Positions 1-8,882 of a DNA stretch of 64,000 bases are shown here, in pieces. Position numbers and translations under genes: made by a program. Within the stretch, counting starts at the first letter, position 1, and each line of letters starts with the position of its first letter. This DNA is from an uncultured cyanobacterium. GTDB taxonomy: Bacteria > Cyanobacteriota > Cyanobacteriia > CACIAM-69d. Location of the stretch: positions 33,509-97,508 of the forward strand of contig CALGDE010000109.1 in NCBI GenBank assembly GCA_937883785.1. The letters are read 5' to 3'. Under the pieces are notes generated by a model. It saw nothing but the letters and a program-made list of their open reading frames with translations, ran no database searches and was not told the origin of the DNA.

Positions 1-1
1 A

Positions 2-403
2 GACGAGGTAGAAACGGCGATGTTGGCATCGTGGGTTTCCCAGGCTACCTTTAGCCCGCCAGGATTGACGGTGGCGGTGGCGAAAGAGCGGGCGGTGGAG
101 GCACTGATGTCTGAGGGTGACTCCTTCGTAATCAACATCTTGCCGGAGGACAGCCCCCTATCGCGGAAATTTATGCGGGATTACGAGCCAGGGGAAGATC
201 GGTTCAAAGATCTGGACACGGATATTGCGGACAATGGCTGCCGCATTATCAACGGCGCGTCAGCTTACATGGAGTGCAAGGTGTCCCAGCGTATGGAGTG
301 TGGCGACCATTGGATTACCTATGCTGTGGCGGAACAAGGAGATGTGTTGAATTCCAACGCTTTAACCGCTCTCCACCACCGCAAGTCGGGCAATCACTAT
401 TAG
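2..403 (+). CDS. Flavodiiron (diflavin) protein, C-terminal part, cut by window edge
   Basis: The frame is open from the first bases, so the gene starts upstream of the window; 133 codons and the stop are visible. The visible part fits the C-terminal flavin-reductase-like domain of cyanobacterial flavodiiron proteins, which use NAD(P)H and FMN to reduce oxygen to water. The ending ALHHRKSGNHY is characteristic of that family, as is the FVINILPE segment near the FMN site. The metallo-beta-lactamase and flavodoxin domains that would tell Flv1, Flv2, Flv3 or Flv4 apart are outside the window, so I give no symbol. The next gene begins 192 bp downstream, after a repeat element. Confidence 0.85.
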   Translation, partial: DEVETAMLASWVSQATFSPPGLTVAVAKERAVEALMSEGDSFVINILPEDSPLSRKFMRDYEPGEDRFKDLDTDIADNGCRIINGASAYMECKVSQRMECGDHWITYAVAEQGDVLNSNALTALHHRKSGNHY

Positions 404-459
404 GACTTCCGATGCCTAGACCGCTGACGGGGGCACTGGTCATTAGAGCGCGTCACTAC

Positions 460-590
460 AGGGCGCGTCATCAGTTAACCGCTAAAAGCCTTGCGCAGTG
501 GAGAGTACATGCCCTTTCAAAATAAGAACTACTAGGGGCTGAAGCCTGCGCGGCTAATCGCTTTGAAACTTAAATGATGACAGCCCCTAG
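460..590. repeat. MITE-like interspersed repeat, copy A
   Basis: A 131-bp element bounded by imperfect inverted repeats: the left end reads AGGGCGCGTCATCAGTTAA (460-478) and the reverse complement of the right end reads AGGGGCTGTCATCATTTAA. Its reverse complement matches the element at 3567-3708 over most of its length, including an internal CAGCCCCTAGTAG block and TTTTGAAAGGG block. A partial second left end (AGAGCGCGTCAC) lies just upstream at 445-456. The right end finishes 5 bp before the ATG of the next gene. Confidence 0.75.
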
Positions 591-595
591 ATCGA

Positions 596-1318
596 ATGAA
601 ACAGCTTTGGACTAGATTGCGCACTGGCTTTCTGTTTCGACGATCGCGATTTTGGGCGCTGTTGATCAGCACAGTAATCGTCACCGTTTTAGCTGCACTG
701 GCGATCGCCCTTAACCACCATCGCCAGCAGCCCGTAGATACAATTTTTGTGCTGGGGGGCAGCATCAAACGGGAGATGTACCTGGCGGAAACATTGCCCC
801 GAAAGGAGAATATTCCCATCTTGATTTCTAACGGATCGCCGTCTCCCTGCGTGCGGGCGCTCTATGAGCGGGAGGAGCGATCGCCAGCGGGAGTTTATGT
901 GGAGCACTGCGCCCGATCCACCTTCGACAATTTCTCCTACGGAATTCCCTTTTTTCGCCAGTGGCACAGCCGCCATATTCAGCTATTAACTTCCGGCAGC
1001 CATGTGGAGCGCGCCACGTGGCTAGGACGGTTAATGTTGGGCGCCCACGGCATTTGGGTTGATGTTTTAGAGGTGCCAGAAACGGGGGTACCGGGGAATG
1101 TGGAACGGTGGTGGAAAACGGGGTTGGATATGGGGCGATCACTCCTATGGCTCCCTTTCAGCTACATTTACGAACCTCGGTGCAAGCAAATAGATCTGCT
1201 GCCACAGGTTGACCTTGATTCGGTGTGTGCTCGACGGCGACTGACCTGTGAAAACCAGGGAAACTTGAAAAACTACTGCAAAATTCGCCGTTCTGATTTG
1301 GAAAGTCTACGCCCATAA
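596..1318 (+). CDS. YdcF/SanA-like DUF218 membrane-anchored protein
   Basis: A 240-residue protein with one N-terminal membrane segment (about residues 20-40) followed by a DUF218 (YdcF-like) domain. Supporting motifs are TIFVLGGS at the first beta strand, then ILISNGSPSP and LLTSGSHVERA. Members of this family act at the envelope, some in peptidoglycan or glycolipid metabolism, but the substrate here cannot be inferred. The C-terminal 50 residues, with several cysteines (CKQ, CARRR, CEN), extend beyond the core domain. The ATG sits directly after repeat copy A, so its promoter or leader probably lies within or before that repeat. Confidence 0.7.
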   Translation: MKQLWTRLRTGFLFRRSRFWALLISTVIVTVLAALAIALNHHRQQPVDTIFVLGGSIKREMYLAETLPRKENIPILISNGSPSPCVRALYEREERSPAGVYVEHCARSTFDNFSYGIPFFRQWHSRHIQLLTSGSHVERATWLGRLMLGAHGIWVDVLEVPETGVPGNVERWWKTGLDMGRSLLWLPFSYIYEPRCKQIDLLPQVDLDSVCARRRLTCENQGNLKNYCKIRRSDLESLRP

Positions 1319-1368
1319 CCCGCCCTCAGCTCAGGAACGCAGCGTTATTGGTGGTCGACTTCCTCCAG

Positions 1369-2295
1369 CTAATCTCCCGTGTCGGTAATTCCCAAGCGAT
1401 TTTGTAGCTGACTCACCGCTAGCTTCATCACCCGTTTAATATCGGGATCCGCTTCCTTCGCCAGCACCCCTTTCAGCACGGATACCGTGTCGCGATCGCC
1501 CACCTTCATCAACGCCAGCGCCATTCCCTTGCGCACATCCGAGTCACTATCCGCCAAATGCTCAATTAATTTCGGTCGCGCCGCCGTTGATTGCACTTCC
1601 CCCAGTGCCGACGCCGCTTCCAAGCGCACTTCCGTGTTGTTATCATCCAGGGCTGCGATCAGTGTGGCGATCGCCCGCTGGTCCTGTTTTTCCCGTGCAA
1701 TGCCGGCGATCGCCCCCACCGCCGCCTGACGCACATCATCCATATCTGACACCGCCGCCTTAAACAGCTCATCCGCCGCATCGGAGCCAATAACGCCCAA
1801 GGCCCAGGCGGCATGCCCTTTGATGCTTTCCGGCTGGCTAGGGTCGGACAAAACCTCCAGCAGCACCGGCACAGAAGGCTTCCCCGTGTCCGCCAGCGCA
1901 CCGATAGATGACCCCTTCACCACCGTATCTTCATCATGTAAAAACGCATTGACCAAGGTTGGAACAGCGCGAGGATCGCGAATTAAGGTTAATGTTTTGG
2001 CGCTGGCTCGGCGCACCACCGGATTTTCATGGTTTGCCAAAGCGTCGATTAACTGGGGCACCGCCGGTTTGCCGATTCCCTTCCCCAGGGTTTCCGCAAA
2101 TTGCAGCCGCACCATGCCTCGCGTATCCCCCAAGCCTTCCACCATTTGACCAATCAAGTCGCGATCGCCCGTATCAAACCGCCCCTCCTGGAGCAAGTCG
2201 CAGACCCTCTGGAGCAGCGCATCCATTTCCTTTGGATCCGGCGGTGTTCCAGCAGGCTGGGTTATTCTGCCAAAGGTGGGAGCAGGGGTGGTCAT
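1369..2295 (-). CDS. HEAT-repeat (PBS lyase-like) protein
   Basis: A 308-residue protein built from about seven HEAT/PBS-lyase-like repeats from residue 55 onward, for example HENPVVRRASAKTL, DDVRQAAVGAIAG, NTEVRLEAASALGE and SDVRKGMALALMKVG. The repeats form an alpha solenoid used for protein binding. In cyanobacteria the family includes the CpcE/CpcF-type phycobilin lyases and NblB, which act on phycobilisomes, but these short repeats occur in many unrelated scaffolds, so a phycobilisome role is only a possibility. No membrane segment or signal peptide is seen. The gene converges with the YdcF-like gene. Confidence 0.75.
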   Translation of the reverse strand: MTTPAPTFGRITQPAGTPPDPKEMDALLQRVCDLLQEGRFDTGDRDLIGQMVEGLGDTRGMVRLQFAETLGKGIGKPAVPQLIDALANHENPVVRRASAKTLTLIRDPRAVPTLVNAFLHDEDTVVKGSSIGALADTGKPSVPVLLEVLSDPSQPESIKGHAAWALGVIGSDAADELFKAAVSDMDDVRQAAVGAIAGIAREKQDQRAIATLIAALDDNNTEVRLEAASALGEVQSTAARPKLIEHLADSDSDVRKGMALALMKVGDRDTVSVLKGVLAKEADPDIKRVMKLAVSQLQNRLGITDTGD

Positions 2296-2543
2296 GAATT
2301 CGTTGGGCGGTTGGGGTTACCCCATTTATGGTGCCAGGTCTTTTGAATCGGGCGACTCCCTGGCAATACTATGTAGTGTTTTCGGGCAGCGTAATGTTTT
2401 CGGGCAGCATTCTTTGCGCCACCACTTACCTCTCCGTTGCAGAGTCTTCCCAGCAGCGCAAAAGGATCGCCCTTGGGAATTCAGAGCCATACAGCCCCCT
2501 TAAGAGCAAATGCCACTACAGTTTTCTCTACATTGAGCTTCCT
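2296..2543. other. Intergenic gap with an 18-bp tandem duplication
   Basis: No supported gene. The only visible structure is two adjacent near-copies of TGTTTTCGGGCAGC, at 2377-2394 and 2395-2412, each 18 bp long including the spacer. This lies upstream of the HEAT-repeat gene on its strand. Confidence 0.5.
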
Positions 2544-3224
2544 TTACATATTGAAATTTTCGCTGAACTGTTGACGGGTCATAGGCTGCATAACCTCAAT
2601 GCCCTCGCCACCCAGCAACGTCAAAGGTTCCCCCGCCACAGAAATCCACACCGGCGCGTTGGGATTTAAGGTAGTCGCCGTAAAGATCAACTGCCCCAGT
2701 CGTCCCATCATGGACGCTGAACCACCCCCAGCCAAAAACCCTTCAGACACGTCCACGTAAACACCATCTTCCTTAACAGCCACAGACAGGACCTTAGTAT
2801 CTAAAGGCACAGCGTTGCCCACATCCTGTACAGGCGGCTGGGAAAATAACTGAGCCAGCGCCGCCATCAAAATATCTTCCGACCGATCCGGCGCATAAAC
2901 CTTGGTGCTTAAGGGGGTCAGCTCCAGCGATCGCCCAGTATCTTTCAGCCAATACACCATCAGGGACTGCTCCACCGCCTGGGGGGCCGCCGGAGGAGAT
3001 GCTTCACCGGCAGGAGATTCCGCAGCCGTGGGCGACGGAGGGGCAACGGATGCGGAGGGGGTGGGCTCGGGGGTTACTACTGAATCCTGCTGTTGGCTAG
3101 TGACCCATGCAGTGGTGGCTCCCACGGCGATCGCAATAGATGCCGCAATGGACAATCCCACCGATACTCGACTGTTAGCACCAGATTTAGAGCTGGAATT
3201 GGAACTAGAAGGGCGGTCAGACAT
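2544..3224 (-). CDS. GerMN-domain protein, membrane anchored
   Basis: A 226-residue protein with a basic Ser-rich N terminus, one membrane segment (about residues 23-44, IAASIAIAVGATTAWVT), a Pro/Ala/Ser-rich linker (45-85) and a C-terminal GerMN domain (about 86-210). GerMN was first seen in the spore-germination protein GerM but is common in non-sporulating cyanobacteria as an extracytoplasmic domain. Markers are the YWLKDTG strand and the VDVSEGF segment. The function in cyanobacteria is not established. The gene stands alone, with a gap of about 250 bp to the HEAT gene. Confidence 0.75.
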   Translation of the reverse strand: MSDRPSSSNSSSKSGANSRVSVGLSIAASIAIAVGATTAWVTSQQQDSVVTPEPTPSASVAPPSPTAAESPAGEASPPAAPQAVEQSLMVYWLKDTGRSLELTPLSTKVYAPDRSEDILMAALAQLFSQPPVQDVGNAVPLDTKVLSVAVKEDGVYVDVSEGFLAGGGSASMMGRLGQLIFTATTLNPNAPVWISVAGEPLTLLGGEGIEVMQPMTRQQFSENFNM

Positions 3225-4094
3225 ATCAACTCCTTTTTACTCGCGGCTTTTTGATACTCTTCTCTCTGAGTTTTTCAGGCAGAAAAAAATGCCCATGCCA
3301 CCGGCTAATGTCGCCAGTGTTCTTGATTCTTAAAGCTACTATTAGAGCCGAATAACATCAGATTCAGCCTCAAGTGCCAGCACTTATCCCAAGAATCACC
3401 ATGGCCTAAACCGAGCTTAACTTTTAAGCCATGCTCCTCTTAATGCTTTCCAAACCCAGGCTCAAGCCATCAGCAAACAACGAAACTACTTTCCATCTTA
3501 AGAAATTCAACCCTTTTCTCCCCTAAGCCAAGTCTCCATAAAAATGAGAGTACAGTGGGGAGAGAATAGGGACTGTTATCATTTAAATCTCATAAATCTC
3601 AAGGTCAGTAACTACAAGAGTTCCAGCCCCTAGTAGGCTTTGTTTTGAAAGGGTGTGGACTCCCCAATGTGTGAGGCTTCTGGCACCTAATACTGATGGC
3701 ACGCCCTACAACGGATTTCCCCCCTAAAAGTGCCTGACGAAGAATCTTTACAGAAAAGGTTAAGTGGAAACTCTGCAAAACTGTTTCTAAGGACTTGCCT
3801 TTAAACTTATTTTTTCTGCGCCTATATTTTCCAGCGCCAGTAAAAAGCACTTTCGAAGACCCTGCCTCATCTCCTTGAATCCGCTTCCAGTCAACAACGT
3901 TTCCCATGGTTGCAAGCAAAGATACACTTGCTAATTTATATTTGCCGATTTACCCGTAACTATGGGATACACTGATTTTCATTGAGAGCAAAGATACATT
4001 TAATACAATAAAAACCACTTAAGCACTGACTTGCACCGTCAGTTTTAACTTAGTTCCTCCAGAAACTCTCAATCCCCTTTTTGCTCCCGATGCC
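3225..4094. other. 870-bp intergenic region
   Basis: It holds no convincing gene. Repeat copy C occupies 3567-3708. A minus-strand open frame of about 104 codons overlaps this repeat and shows no recognisable domain or ribosome binding site, so I do not call it. The rest is AT-richer than the neighbouring genes and looks like non-coding leader for the divergent flanking genes. Confidence 0.5.
3567..3708. repeat. MITE-like interspersed repeat, copy C
   Basis: About 142 bp, in the opposite orientation to copy A. The left end is AGGGACTGTTATCATTTAA (from 3568) and the right end is TGATGGCACGCCCT (to 3706). Inside it shares CAGCCCCTAGTAG, TTTTGAAAGGG and the GGCTTCTGGCAC block with the reverse complement of copy A. 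Confidence 0.75.
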
Positions 4095-5042
4095 ATGTTG
4101 TTTAATTCCACCGACCTGCTAATTAACGCCTTCGTTGAACGTCTTCAGGATGGATACGAGCGCACCTATGGCAATTGGAAAAGTAGCTACAAAGATATTC
4201 TGGCCTGGGCTGGAGGGGTCGCTCTGGAAAATATTGCCAATGGTGATGCTCTTTACCACAACGTTGAGCACACCATTATGGTGGCTCTGGTGGGACAGGA
4301 GGTGATTCGAGGCAAGCATATTCGCGACGGCGGCGTTGCTCCGGACGACTGGCTGCATTTCATCATTTCCCTGCTGTTCCACGATATTGGCTACATCAAG
4401 GGAGTTTGTTTAAACGACGGCAACGGCTGGTACGCCACGGGTATTGATGACGAGCGGGTACGGCTGCCCCACGGGTCCACCGATGCCAGTTTGACCCAGT
4501 ACCACGTGGACCGCAGTAAGCAATTTTTGGAAGAGCGGTTTGGGGGACACAAGTTAATCGATGTTGAAATCCTGAAGCGTAACGTGGAGCTAACGCGGTT
4601 TCCGGTGCCAGATGGAGAGGATCGACAGGATACGCGCAATTATCCCGGCTTGGTGAGAGCGTCGGATTTGCTGGGACAGCTTAGTGATCCGCGTTATTTG
4701 AACAAAATCTGCGCTTTGTTTTATGAGTTTGAAGAAACAGGGATGAACGAGGTGCTGGGGTATAAAAATCCTGGGGATTTGCGTAATAATTATGCTCAAT
4801 TTTTCTGGAAGGGGGTGTATCCCTATGTGCAAGACGCGCTGGAGTACTTAGCACTGACCCAGGCGGGAAAGCAGGTAATCGCAAATTTATATTCCAACGT
4901 ATTTATGGTGGAGCATGGACCGGGGCTAGAGTTTCCGGTGTCTGTGCCGCAGGCGCCCAGCGCATCGAAGCCTTCTATGCCAGAGCCACCAGAAGTAAAT
5001 TCCCTTAAGGATGCGTTTCCTGATAAGCGCATGGCCGTTTAG
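4095..5042 (+). CDS. HD-domain metal-dependent phosphohydrolase
   Basis: A 315-residue soluble protein whose residues 50-215 read as an HD-superfamily domain: a first histidine motif YHNVEHT, then FHDIGYIKG carrying the HD doublet, and a later conserved helix (YPGLVRASDLLGQL) containing the distal aspartate. HD proteins coordinate divalent metals and hydrolyse phosphoesters or nucleotides; the substrate cannot be told. The C-terminal 40 residues are Pro/Ser-rich and look disordered. It is monocistronic on the plus strand and converges with the FAD oxidoreductase gene across a terminator. Confidence 0.8.
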   Translation: MLFNSTDLLINAFVERLQDGYERTYGNWKSSYKDILAWAGGVALENIANGDALYHNVEHTIMVALVGQEVIRGKHIRDGGVAPDDWLHFIISLLFHDIGYIKGVCLNDGNGWYATGIDDERVRLPHGSTDASLTQYHVDRSKQFLEERFGGHKLIDVEILKRNVELTRFPVPDGEDRQDTRNYPGLVRASDLLGQLSDPRYLNKICALFYEFEETGMNEVLGYKNPGDLRNNYAQFFWKGVYPYVQDALEYLALTQAGKQVIANLYSNVFMVEHGPGLEFPVSVPQAPSASKPSMPEPPEVNSLKDAFPDKRMAV

Positions 5043-5116
5043 TTGGCTGACGCTAGAAGCCCACTGGCAGCAATGTCCTGACTAATGTCCTGACTGTAGA
5101 GGCGGCGAGTTTTCAG

Positions 5117-5156
5117 AAAAAAAGCGCACCAGTTTATGAAAAGTCCGGTACGCTTT
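5117..5156 (-). terminator. Rho-independent terminator of the FAD oxidoreductase gene
   Basis: On the minus strand AAAGCGTACC pairs with GGTGCGCTTT around a 16-nt loop (9 of 10 pairs), followed directly by a run of seven T. It lies 67-106 bp downstream of the stop at 5223. It can also fold on the plus strand, after the HD gene, but the T-run there is weak. Confidence 0.8.
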
Positions 5157-5222
5157 CAGTCTTTATTGAGTCTTGGTTTAGAAGTCTTCGTGTAGAAGTC
5201 TTGGTTAGATCTCGGTTGTTGT

Positions 5223-6746
5223 TTAACGCCCTGAGCCTCGGTAGGGCAGGGTTTGGTCGGAGTGTTGCGATCGCCCCGTTATGAAGTTGCCCACCACGGG
5301 ACCTAGAACGGAGGGATGGAATAGAGACGCAGGATGATTAGCCATATGTTGAACGTGCCAAACACGTTTGTGAATTGTCGGAAATTGGTCGGTGAGGGTC
5401 AGCACTTCTTTGAGGTAGCGTTGCAGGGCACGCATCCACCAGTGGGGCTGTTCCCCCTGGGTTTTGGGCCAGCGCAAATCTTCACCGGTGGCCATTAGCC
5501 ACGGCAGTCGCAGCACCGAGCCTAGGGTTTTGCGAAAGTGATCGCCCGCCCGAGTGAGATTGGGGCGATCGCCCTCGCAAGTTTTATCGAGCCATTGCCC
5601 CAGACGCTGGGCTGATAGGGCGGCGACGGTCATGCCCTGCCCGTAGAGGGGGTTAAAGGCACAGGCCCCATCCCCCAGAGCTACGAGCCGACTGGGAAAA
5701 CGGTCCATTTTTTCGTAATGGCGCCAGCGGTTGGCAGTGCCCCGATATACCTTCACCGGCGACACGGGTACCGCATGGCGAATCGCCTGATAAATTGCGC
5801 GATTCCGCAGGCTGCGAGCAAACTTGAGAAAGTCTTGGTCGTGGGCGGTGGGATAGTCACCACCGGTGCCTGACAGGGTTACCACCCAGCGGTTCCCCTC
5901 CACCGGATACAGCACTCCAGCGCGGGTTTGATAGGGAGGCTTTGCCCAAATCAGAAGGGATTTCCAATTCCAGCGATCGCTATCGGATCCCTGGGGGTGG
6001 TGATATTCGGAGGGAATTTCAAACCACTGACTGGCATATCCCAACTTGGCGTCAATAACAGTTTCCTGCGGCGACTTGTAGCCCCACTCGCCAAGCCATT
6101 GGGGTAAGGGCGATCGCCGTCCCGTGGCATCCACCACCAGTTCACCGGAGATGGAATAGCGCTGGGAGCCGCGCTTGACGGTGACGCCGGTAACCTGATC
6201 GCGATCGCCCGACTCTCCCTTAAGCACTAGCCCCGAGACAGACACCCCGGTGACAAACTCAATGTTTTTCCAGGTGCGCAGGCGTTTGCGAATTAGGTTT
6301 TCCAGCAGCGATCGGCTACAGGTGCGGGTGGTGAGCCCCGACTCAAAGCGGGGGTTCCAGCCGCCAAAGCCCATCATTTGACAGTCGGCGGTCCAGTCCA
6401 CCTCGGGAGAGCCCGCCGCCGCCAATTCCTCGGTCAAGCCAGGGAAAAGACCTTCGAGGATCTCCAGCCCCTTGGCCAGCAACACGTGCACATGGTCCGT
6501 TTGGGGAACTCCAGGGCGCGTCGCGTCAGGGTACAGGCGATCGCGCTCAATAATCACAACGTTGCTAAAACGCTCTGCCAGTTCTCGCGCCGTCAATAGC
6601 CCGGCAATGCTGGCACCCAAAACGACCGCCTGCCCGGGAATGGGCTTGCGATTAGTGATGGCAGCAGCGGAGCGATCGCGCCGACGGGGAATTGACGTCA
6701 GGTTATCGGGAACCGACTGGAAAGGGAGTGATTGAGAAAGAACCAT
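5223..6746 (-). CDS. FAD-dependent oxidoreductase (monooxygenase/halogenase-like)
   Basis: A 507-residue flavoprotein. Residues 36-60 carry the dinucleotide-binding GASIAGL fold, followed by the acidic strand end VIIERD, and residues about 355-375 carry the second FAD motif ALGDGACAFNPLYGQG, typical of group A flavin monooxygenases, halogenases and geranylgeranyl-reductase-like proteins. The KxxWxxIP lysine expected of tryptophan halogenases was not seen, so a hydroxylase or epoxidase-like role is more likely. An alanine-, arginine-rich stretch precedes the fold. The substrate is unknown and no partner genes lie next to it. A gap of about 400 bp separates it from the antiporter operon. Confidence 0.75.
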   Translation of the reverse strand: MVLSQSLPFQSVPDNLTSIPRRRDRSAAAITNRKPIPGQAVVLGASIAGLLTARELAERFSNVVIIERDRLYPDATRPGVPQTDHVHVLLAKGLEILEGLFPGLTEELAAAGSPEVDWTADCQMMGFGGWNPRFESGLTTRTCSRSLLENLIRKRLRTWKNIEFVTGVSVSGLVLKGESGDRDQVTGVTVKRGSQRYSISGELVVDATGRRSPLPQWLGEWGYKSPQETVIDAKLGYASQWFEIPSEYHHPQGSDSDRWNWKSLLIWAKPPYQTRAGVLYPVEGNRWVVTLSGTGGDYPTAHDQDFLKFARSLRNRAIYQAIRHAVPVSPVKVYRGTANRWRHYEKMDRFPSRLVALGDGACAFNPLYGQGMTVAALSAQRLGQWLDKTCEGDRPNLTRAGDHFRKTLGSVLRLPWLMATGEDLRWPKTQGEQPHWWMRALQRYLKEVLTLTDQFPTIHKRVWHVQHMANHPASLFHPSVLGPVVGNFITGRSQHSDQTLPYRGSGR

Positions 6747-7146
6747 AGAGAAGACCCTTAAGACCGATGAAAGACTTACCTCCTCCTTTCAACGGCCCTA
6801 TTGGTTTTCCGGAGCCTCAAACACTTCCCGAATCGTCCACCGCTTGCCTGTATTTACAGGCAAAGCTTATGCAAAATCGCTATAAATCACCAGCGCAAAA
6901 CATCTGGGACTGACACAAAATTCCCATCATTGTCACCCCAAGATCTTTCTCCCCAAAAGACAGGCACTTTAGGGCCTGTTGTCCTATCGTCACAGGTTTC
7001 GTCCACCTCTCTTCGAGGTGGAAAAGCTTGGGAATAAGGGCGTTTCAATCCCTTCGCGTCGGTGCCCTTAGTTTCTGGGCAACGCGTTGGCAGGCAACCT
7101 GCTGCTTTGGCTTAGTTTTGGGGAACCTTGGTGATTTTCTGATGAT
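6747..7146. other. 400-bp intergenic region
   Basis: No gene is supported. A strong short hairpin, CCACCTC/GAGGTGG, lies near 7003-7021 but has no T-run on either strand. The region contains the 5' leader of the minus-strand FAD gene (start at 6746) and the 3' end of the antiporter operon (stop at 7147). Confidence 0.45.
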
Positions 7147-7809
7147 TTACAGCAAGCCACGATAGCGAATAAAGAGCAAGATTGCGGCCCAAGATCCAAG
7201 GGCAACTTTCACCGCCACCAGGGCATTCAAAATAGGAATCGAGCCGCCACTGATTAGCCCGCCAAATTCTCCCAGCGGTAACTCCCAACCGCCCAGGGTC
7301 AAGACCGCCAGCACAATAAACACGAGCACCGACAGTTTTTCCAGCTTCGAGACCTGCCAGCGCTTGTAAATCCCCTCCATTTTTTCCGCAGGCGAAGTGA
7401 TAGCCACCAAACCGATCGCCGTACCGCCAGCCACTCCCGCCGCAAAGCCACCGCCGGGGCTCAGGTGCCCACGCAACATTAGCTCCACGCAAATTAAAGC
7501 GGCGATCGTTGCTCCCAATCGTGCCAGCACAATGGACGGCTGGTCGGTAAATTGGCGAATGGTGGGGGAGGGTTTTTCGTCCGACAGCAGATACCGCACC
7601 CCCATAATGGACAACGTAAATACCACCACTTCAAAAATGGTGTCATACAGGCGATTGCGAAAAATAATGCCAGAAACGGCGTTAGGAATGCCCGTCTCGC
7701 CCACGATCGCTACCATCACCTCGGGGCTGGACATCTCCGACACAGGGTTGGGCAGCAACATCATTTTGATGTACAGGGCAATGCCGGCAATAACGTAGAT
7801 CCATTTCAT
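7147..7809 (-). CDS. mnhB: Mrp antiporter subunit: MbhE-like segment fused to MnhB
   Basis: A 220-residue membrane protein. Residues 1-75 resemble the MbhE-like segment normally found at the C terminus of MrpA (RLYDTIFEVVVFTLSIMGV), and residues 85-220 are an MnhB domain (LMLRGHLSPGGGFAAGV is the hallmark). MnhB is a membrane subunit of the multi-subunit Na+ or K+/H+ antiporter. It is the last gene of the minus-strand cluster, 73 bp after the DUF4040 gene. The fusion suggests that the C-terminal part of MrpA has been distributed over two genes here. Confidence 0.85.
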   Translation of the reverse strand: MKWIYVIAGIALYIKMMLLPNPVSEMSSPEVMVAIVGETGIPNAVSGIIFRNRLYDTIFEVVVFTLSIMGVRYLLSDEKPSPTIRQFTDQPSIVLARLGATIAALICVELMLRGHLSPGGGFAAGVAGGTAIGLVAITSPAEKMEGIYKRWQVSKLEKLSVLVFIVLAVLTLGGWELPLGEFGGLISGGSIPILNALVAVKVALGSWAAILLFIRYRGLL

Positions 7810-7882
7810 AGCTTGTTGGCAGTAGGATTTCGGAGCTTTTAAAGGGTGGGCAGGGTTAGCTAGTCGCTAAAGAATAAAAAAC

Positions 7883-8602
7883 CTACCGGCTGGAGGCATC
7901 AGACACCAAGGGTTTTTCCGCAGGAGGAGGCTTGATAGTGGTTGTGCTCAAGGTGGAGATCGCCGGGTTCAGTTCCGTTTGCATTAGCTCATACAGGCGC
8001 TCCACCCGCACGGTAACCGAGTAGGGGTGGGCGGACGAATCACCATTAACCAACGCAACGCCGTGTACTTCCTTCGTTTCCATGGCATGGTCCAGGGCTT
8101 GACGATCCGGCACAGGGTGTAGCTCTAGACGCAGGGAGTGGCGATCGCAAAACACTCGCAAATCCTCCAGCAGGGGCTTTAGCTCCTGGGGATCCTCGAA
8201 GGAGTGAATCAGATTAAAGATTTCCTCCAGGGACTTACTGACCGGGTGCACCAAATCTTCTGGATTGCTGTTTTGTTGGGCATCCTGTTGACCGTTGGAC
8301 GCACCATTGTCTAACTCAATTTCCGGCAAATTCACCGGTGCAATAATCCCTAGCTTCAGCACTAAGGACGATCGCACCGCCACCGCATAGAGGGTAATGG
8401 CTAACATCGTTCCCACCAGGGCTTCTGTTAGGGCCACATCGGCAGCCCCCAACAGGGCATACACCAAAGCAGCGATCGCCCCCAGAATCCCCCGCACCAC
8501 CAGGGCATGGTAGGGATTCTTTTGCAGAATCGTCATCACGGCGGCAATGGGCAAAAGCGCAGTAATCGCTGCCAAATCCCAGTCGGTCATCACGTTAGTC
8601 AT
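7883..8602 (-). CDS. DUF4040 (MrpA C-terminal/MbhD-like) antiporter subunit
   Basis: From the ATG at 8602 it has 239 residues. Residues about 5-95 are three membrane helices of the DUF4040/MbhD type, with the conserved YALLGAADVALTEA segment. This equals part of the C-terminal region of MrpA. A hydrophilic tail of about 140 residues follows, containing EDLRVFCDRH and a C-terminal Pro/Ser-rich end; its function is unknown. An in-frame upstream start at 8668 would overlap mnhG by 74 bp, so 8602 (8-bp overlap) is preferred. The large antiporter half of MrpA is missing from the cluster; the two MnhD paralogues may fill that role. Confidence 0.8.
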   Translation of the reverse strand: MTNVMTDWDLAAITALLPIAAVMTILQKNPYHALVVRGILGAIAALVYALLGAADVALTEALVGTMLAITLYAVAVRSSLVLKLGIIAPVNLPEIELDNGASNGQQDAQQNSNPEDLVHPVSKSLEEIFNLIHSFEDPQELKPLLEDLRVFCDRHSLRLELHPVPDRQALDHAMETKEVHGVALVNGDSSAHPYSVTVRVERLYELMQTELNPAISTLSTTTIKPPPAEKPLVSDASSR

Positions 8603-8882
8603 TGGGCTCCTCCGTGGAACAATACGCCAGCACATAACCCAAAATCGTGTTCCAAATTGCCAAGGCAATCAAAGCCATAATCAGCAGCGGCCACTCGCTG
8701 GGAATTTTCAGCAGCAGTCCCACCACAATCGCCACGGATCCCAAGGTATCCGCCACCGACAGGGTGTGCAGCTTATACAGCACTGACCGGGGTCCCACCA
8801 GCGGCCAAGTCCCCCACAGCCAAAACACCAGCCCAACGACAATGCAGCCATAGCTCACGATATTTATTAGCTGGTCTATCAT
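8595..8882 (-). CDS. mnhG: Mrp antiporter subunit MnhG
   Basis: A 95-residue protein with three membrane helices and the MnhG signature (LWGTWPLVG, LHTLSVADTLGS). It is a small structural subunit of the Mrp complex in the cytoplasmic membrane. Its ATG overlaps the mnhF stop by one base (TAATG), and its end overlaps the DUF4040 gene by 8 bp, so translation is probably coupled. It is present once, whereas E, F and D are duplicated. Confidence 0.88.
   Translation of the reverse strand: MIDQLINIVSYGCIVVGLVFWLWGTWPLVGPRSVLYKLHTLSVADTLGSVAIVVGLLLKIPSEWPLLIMALIALAIWNTILGYVLAYCSTEEPND

Noticed and set aside
3605..3919. Minus-strand frame of 104 codons
   Set aside because: Overlaps repeat copy C, has no ribosome binding site or recognisable domain.
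7042..7052. GTTTCAATCCC, the start of many CRISPR repeats
   Set aside because: It occurs once here, with no second copy at spacer distance and no cas genes in the window.
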